DNA from: Deltaproteobacteria bacterium
GTDB lineage: Bacteria > Desulfobacterota > Desulfuromonadia > Desulfuromonadales > Geopsychrobacteraceae
DNA length: 8,341 nucleotides
Direction of reading: 5' to 3'
NCBI GenBank assembly: GCA_009993495.1
Contig: JAACTI010000017.1
Location: 1 to 8,341, forward strand
A program made the position numbers and the translations under genes. Shown here piece after piece: positions 4,999 to 8,341 of the stretch. Position 1 is the stretch's first letter; every line of letters begins with the position of its first letter. Below the pieces are notes generated by a model. The model was given only the letters and a program-made list of their open reading frames with translations, was not told where the DNA came from and did not search any database.

Positions 4999-7900
4999 AT
5001 GTTATTCAACATCCATCAATTATCTGAAAAGCGCAAAAAGTGGGTCGAAGCAAACCGAGAAAACGGGTTTGAAGAGGGCATTAAGCGTTTGCTGACGGAC
5101 CTATACCCGGATAATGCGCACTTCATCTATGAGCTTCTCCAGAATGCTGGAGATGCAAAAGCAACAGAGGTTCGATTCATCCTGAAGGACGATGGCGTCG
5201 AGTTTGAACATAACGGGGATCGCCTGTTTTCCATTGAGGATGTAAAGGCCATTACAAGCATCGGAGTAAGCGCCAAACGGGACGACCCCACCAGCATTGG
5301 CAAGTTTGGCGTTGGATTCAAAGCCGTATTTGCCTACACCACAACGCCGAAAATCGAATCCGGCGAATACCATTTCCGCATCCGCGACCTGGTGGTGCCC
5401 GATACGGACGGGCTGGCCCCGTGCGCGCTTGGCGAAAAAGAAACCCGCATGATCTTTCCATTCGATAATCCCAGAAAGCCCCCTGAAAGGGCTCTCGCTG
5501 AGATAGAAAGAAATCTTCGGCAATTAAACGAAAGCTCGCTGCTCTTTCTCAGCAACATCCGTAAGATAGAATACCTTTTGCCCGATTCAACCTTGGGTTT
5601 TCTGGAGCGAACAGAAACAGATGGAAACCGAATTGAGATTTCTGTTCAGCATCCAGAAGATTCGACGCCTGCTTCAGCCGTTTTTCTCCGGTTTGAAAAA
5701 GAGGTTGATGTGAATGACGAAGACGGCAAACCCAAGTCTTGCCGAATTTCAGTTGCCTTTGGTATGGAGAAGATTGAGGGCCAAGACACGGAAAAGTCAG
5801 GCAAACAGGGAAAGCAACACTCCTCTGCTCAATGGAGAATCAGGCCGTTGGTTCCGGGCCAGGTCTCCATCTATTTCCCTGCCGATAAAGAAACATCCAA
5901 TCTCCGATTTCACCTTCATGCACCTTTCGCCTCAACAGTTGCCCGTGATAGTGTTCGCGATTGTTCATCTAACAATGAATTGCGGGATCATCTGGCGAAC
6001 TTGATTGCGGAATCAATGGCTACCATGCGCGACCACGAATTATTGACGGTGGGGTTTCTGGCGACGCTCCCTAATGACAAGGATAACCTGTCTTCATTCT
6101 ATAAGCCAATCCTGGATAGCCTGATCGAGGCATTCCAGAGTGTAAAACTGACTCCGATGAAACAGGGAGGTCATGCCGCTGCAGATGGAATCTTCAGAGG
6201 TCCGGCGCAACTGTCCAATCTTATCAGCGACGACGATTTGGCAACGATTCTTGGCGAGGAGTACTCCCCGCCAATGTGGGTTGCAAATCCTCCACAAAGA
6301 AACCAGCGGGAAGACAATTTTTTATCCATGCTGAACATCTCTGAGTGGACGACAGAAGACCTTATGAGCGCACTGTCTGCCCAGTCTGAGCCGATAATGA
6401 GATGGCTGACAGAAAAAACAGACGAGTGGCACCAGCAATTGTATGCGTTGCTTGGAGATTTTTTATCAAGCGCCCCGTCATCTCCTTATCATGAAGCATG
6501 GAATCGCAAGGAAAAATTAGCAGGACTTCGCATCGTTCGCATAAGCGATGGCACATACAGCATCGGAAGCAAGTGCTACTTCCCGAGCGACGGAGTCGAA
6601 CACGACGACTTGATGCCACGTGTCGGCAAGGGTGTTTATACATCCGGAAAGAGTGAACAGCAACAGAAAAAGGCAAAAGAATTTCTAGTGGCAGTCGGAG
6701 TCCGCGAAGTCGGTGAGACCGAGGAAGTTGAGGCGATTTTAAAGGATAGGTATTCCAAAGAAGCAGTTGACCGTAAATCCTTCAAGCCCGACATAAAGGA
6801 TATCAAACGCTTTATCGCTTTGGTGGAAAGAGAACCATCACAGGTAAACCTGTTCTGTCATTCCTTCATTTTCAAGCTGACCGACGGGAAATGGGGGCCG
6901 CCGACAATTGTTTATCTTGATTCGCCTTTTATGGGAACCGGCTTGAGCGCATACTATGAAGCACTTGGTGATAGGTCTCAACGTTGGGCCTTATCCCAGG
7001 ATTACAAAGAGTGCGGAATTAGTCCTGACAAAATTGGTGAGTTTGCCAAGAAACTTCATGCTATTTATAAATTGCCGATCAGTGAGGTATCTTGCCACCA
7101 AAACCCCAAATGGGATTATCTATCAAGTAAGCCAGGTGGTCATGGCAAGTCTTCGGATGTCGATTATGCTGTAGAGGGATTAGATAAATTGCTTGAAACT
7201 CCGAATATTGAATTGTCGCTCCTTGTTTGGCAGACAATGAATTCTTCAGATGAGAAATACCTTGAAGCAAAATACAAGAAAAGTGATGCGGGCGGTTTCA
7301 GGTATGCCCATTCCCAACTCGCGCATCTTCTGAGAAAAGCGGCGTGGGTTCCACAAGATGGGGACAAGTTCGTTCAGCCTTGTGATGCCTTTCGTGACCA
7401 ACTACCCAAGGGATTTCCGTTTGATGCTGGGCAAAAGTGGCTCGAAGCAATCGAATTTGGCATAGCTGTTAAGAAACGGAGCGAAGAATATAGTGTTCGG
7501 AATCATCAAGCCAAACTAATGGGCTTCGCTTCCGCTGACGAAGCTGAGAGAATGGCAGAAGTCGCCAATCTTTGCAGACAACAAGGGAAATCCCCTCATG
7601 ACTTGATTTTACAGTTAACTCCCAACAGGAACCAAATGAAGCCATCTTTCCCAAACAAGACGGTAACGAATCCGGAGCGTCGGCAGGAACGGCTTATAGA
7701 ACAGCTCACCGATTCCCCTGAGAAGGAGTACGAGGAACGCGAAAGAAGCGTTCGGACTACCAGGGGATCGGTCGACCCGACACTATGGCTTAGGAACCAG
7801 TACACGAACGACGCCGGCCAGATGGTGTGTCAGATATGTAAGGAAGAGATGCCTTTCAGAAAGCGTGATGGCGAGTACTATTTCGAAGCAGTGGAGGCGC

Positions 7901-8145
7901 TTTCGAAGGACTATTTCACTAGGGAGCACGAGGCGCAATTTCTGGCCCTCTGTCCATTGTGCGCGGCCAAGTACAAGGAATTTGTGAAGAATGACGAAGG
8001 TGCCATGGAGATCTTTAAGAACACACTGGTGAATTCGAAGGAACCCGAAGTCTCTCTGCAACTCGGAGATCCTGAAAGCGTCCGGTTCGTCGAGAGACAT
8101 TGGCGAGATATCAAGACGATAATAGATAACCAGTTCCGAAAGTAG
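4999..8145 (+). CDS. Sacsin-type GHKL (Hsp90-like) ATPase with C-terminal HNH-like zinc module (1048 aa)
   Basis: This is a predicted cytosolic ATP-driven conformational switch. Residues 20-340 match the sacsin-type Hsp90-like fold. The N-box is ELLQNAGDAKA (45-55; E45, N49 and D52 would bind Mg-ATP). DDG follows at 64-66, then the lid glycines SIGKFGVGFK (99-108). A later ASTVARDSV (311-319) recalls the segment that ends the ATPase unit in bacterial sacsin-like proteins. Residues 350-930 are unassigned. At 944-988 is CQIC...CPLC with H977, a treble-clef pattern resembling an HNH nuclease. The usual catalytic histidine pair is replaced by EAVEAL (963-968), so it probably binds zinc without cutting. 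No signal peptide or membrane segment is visible. The gene starts 2 bp after the helicase stop, with a TAGGA at 4986-4990 inside the helicase's last codons as its likely ribosome binding site. The two proteins are therefore probably translationally coupled and act together. Hsp90-like ATPases are known in several anti-phage systems; the role here is inferred. Confidence 0.88.
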   Translation: MLFNIHQLSEKRKKWVEANRENGFEEGIKRLLTDLYPDNAHFIYELLQNAGDAKATEVRFILKDDGVEFEHNGDRLFSIEDVKAITSIGVSAKRDDPTSIGKFGVGFKAVFAYTTTPKIESGEYHFRIRDLVVPDTDGLAPCALGEKETRMIFPFDNPRKPPERALAEIERNLRQLNESSLLFLSNIRKIEYLLPDSTLGFLERTETDGNRIEISVQHPEDSTPASAVFLRFEKEVDVNDEDGKPKSCRISVAFGMEKIEGQDTEKSGKQGKQHSSAQWRIRPLVPGQVSIYFPADKETSNLRFHLHAPFASTVARDSVRDCSSNNELRDHLANLIAESMATMRDHELLTVGFLATLPNDKDNLSSFYKPILDSLIEAFQSVKLTPMKQGGHAAADGIFRGPAQLSNLISDDDLATILGEEYSPPMWVANPPQRNQREDNFLSMLNISEWTTEDLMSALSAQSEPIMRWLTEKTDEWHQQLYALLGDFLSSAPSSPYHEAWNRKEKLAGLRIVRISDGTYSIGSKCYFPSDGVEHDDLMPRVGKGVYTSGKSEQQQKKAKEFLVAVGVREVGETEEVEAILKDRYSKEAVDRKSFKPDIKDIKRFIALVEREPSQVNLFCHSFIFKLTDGKWGPPTIVYLDSPFMGTGLSAYYEALGDRSQRWALSQDYKECGISPDKIGEFAKKLHAIYKLPISEVSCHQNPKWDYLSSKPGGHGKSSDVDYAVEGLDKLLETPNIELSLLVWQTMNSSDEKYLEAKYKKSDAGGFRYAHSQLAHLLRKAAWVPQDGDKFVQPCDAFRDQLPKGFPFDAGQKWLEAIEFGIAVKKRSEEYSVRNHQAKLMGFASADEAERMAEVANLCRQQGKSPHDLILQLTPNRNQMKPSFPNKTVTNPERRQERLIEQLTDSPEKEYEERERSVRTTRGSVDPTLWLRNQYTNDAGQMVCQICKEEMPFRKRDGEYYFEAVEALSKDYFTREHEAQFLALCPLCAAKYKEFVKNDEGAMEIFKNTLVNSKEPEVSLQLGDPESVRFVERHWRDIKTIIDNQFRK

Positions 8146-8341
8146 GAGAACGTCAAAGGCACCCTTATTAATCCTGTCGATTCGTGGCAGCACGGGAGAG
8201 AGTATAGAGGGTCTATTATTTTGGCATGCTTTGCCATTTGTTCAAAGAATATGGTAACGTTCAAAAGTTGTGGCATCATGTAATTTGGACCGAAGCGATT
8301 TGAATATTAAAATAGCCTCTGATCCCGAGTTTCTTCTTCCA
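8146..8341. other. Downstream region, no convincing gene or terminator
   Basis: The ATPase stop TAG at 8143-8145 sits in a TAGGAGAA context that looks like a ribosome binding site, but no start codon follows at a useful distance. A frame in phase with the ATPase gene stays open after its stop to a TAA at 8281-8283. This is probably chance. A short 5-bp hairpin TGGCA-TGCTT-TGCCA (8222-8236) is too weak for a Rho-independent terminator. The operon may continue beyond the window. Confidence 0.4.

Noticed and set aside
1397..8145. DISARM, BREX or type I restriction-modification locus
   Set aside because: The helicase resembles DrmD-type SNF2 proteins, but no methyltransferase, DUF1998 protein, phospholipase D-type protein, PglZ or specificity subunit is present. 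A GHKL ATPase is not a standard partner in these systems.
8222..8236. Terminator after the ATPase gene
   Set aside because: The stem is only 5 bp with little GC and is followed by a broken T stretch. It is too weak to call.
7783..8279. Minus-strand open frames of 136 and 122 aa at the right end
   Set aside because: Most of their length is antisense to the zinc module of the ATPase gene, the two overlap each other in different frames, and neither has a convincing ribosome binding site.

Overview
The window looks like chromosomal DNA of a Gram-negative bacterium of intermediate GC. My best guess is a member of the Desulfobacterota (the former Deltaproteobacteria). This rests on the style of the intergenic repeats: 8-bp units of the AGGATTCN/AGGGGTCN type, and a palindromic element with GACGGC...GTAAAAAG ends. 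I associate both with that group from memory and could not search for them. There are no rRNA or tRNA genes, no CRISPR array, and no intact transposase.

Region 1 (1-340) is repeat-rich and essentially non-coding. An open frame enters from the left edge and ends inside the first octamer repeat block. A second block in the opposite orientation lies at 251-282. Region 2 (341-1050) holds a convergent pair. One gene encodes a 60-residue cytosolic protein of unknown function (plus strand). The other encodes a 125-residue exported, glycine-zipper-like protein (minus strand). They are separated by a 126-bp palindromic element (522-647) with perfect 17-bp terminal inverted repeats, followed by a near-copy of the end repeat (659-674). 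The stop codons of both genes are formed by a T joined to the GACGGC end of this repeat. Region 3 (1051-1396) is a divergent intergenic region with a good candidate promoter at 1350-1377 and several inverted repeats.

Region 4 (1397-8145) is the centre of interest: two very large genes on the plus strand, only 2 bp apart, that must form one transcription unit. The first (1199 aa) joins an N-terminal Swt1-like HEPN domain with an intact RN-x3-H ribonuclease-type motif, a short SH3-like beta module, a complete RapA/SNF2-type superfamily 2 helicase motor, and a C-terminal region of about 300 residues I cannot assign. The second (1048 aa) has an N-terminal sacsin-type GHKL/Hsp90-like ATPase domain, a long central region I cannot assign, and a C-terminal CxxC...CxxC treble-clef module resembling an HNH domain that has lost its catalytic histidines.

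The inferred system is a two-component, ATP-driven anti-phage or anti-plasmid module. The helicase would scan or remodel foreign nucleic acid. The GHKL ATPase would act as a conformational switch or clamp, and the HEPN domain would be the toxic or RNA-cleaving effector. The parts belong to families known from defence loci (SNF2 helicases as in DISARM DrmD, HEPN RNases, Hsp90-like ATPases), but I do not recognise this exact pair as a named system. The last 196 bp contain no convincing gene or terminator, so the operon could continue past the window.
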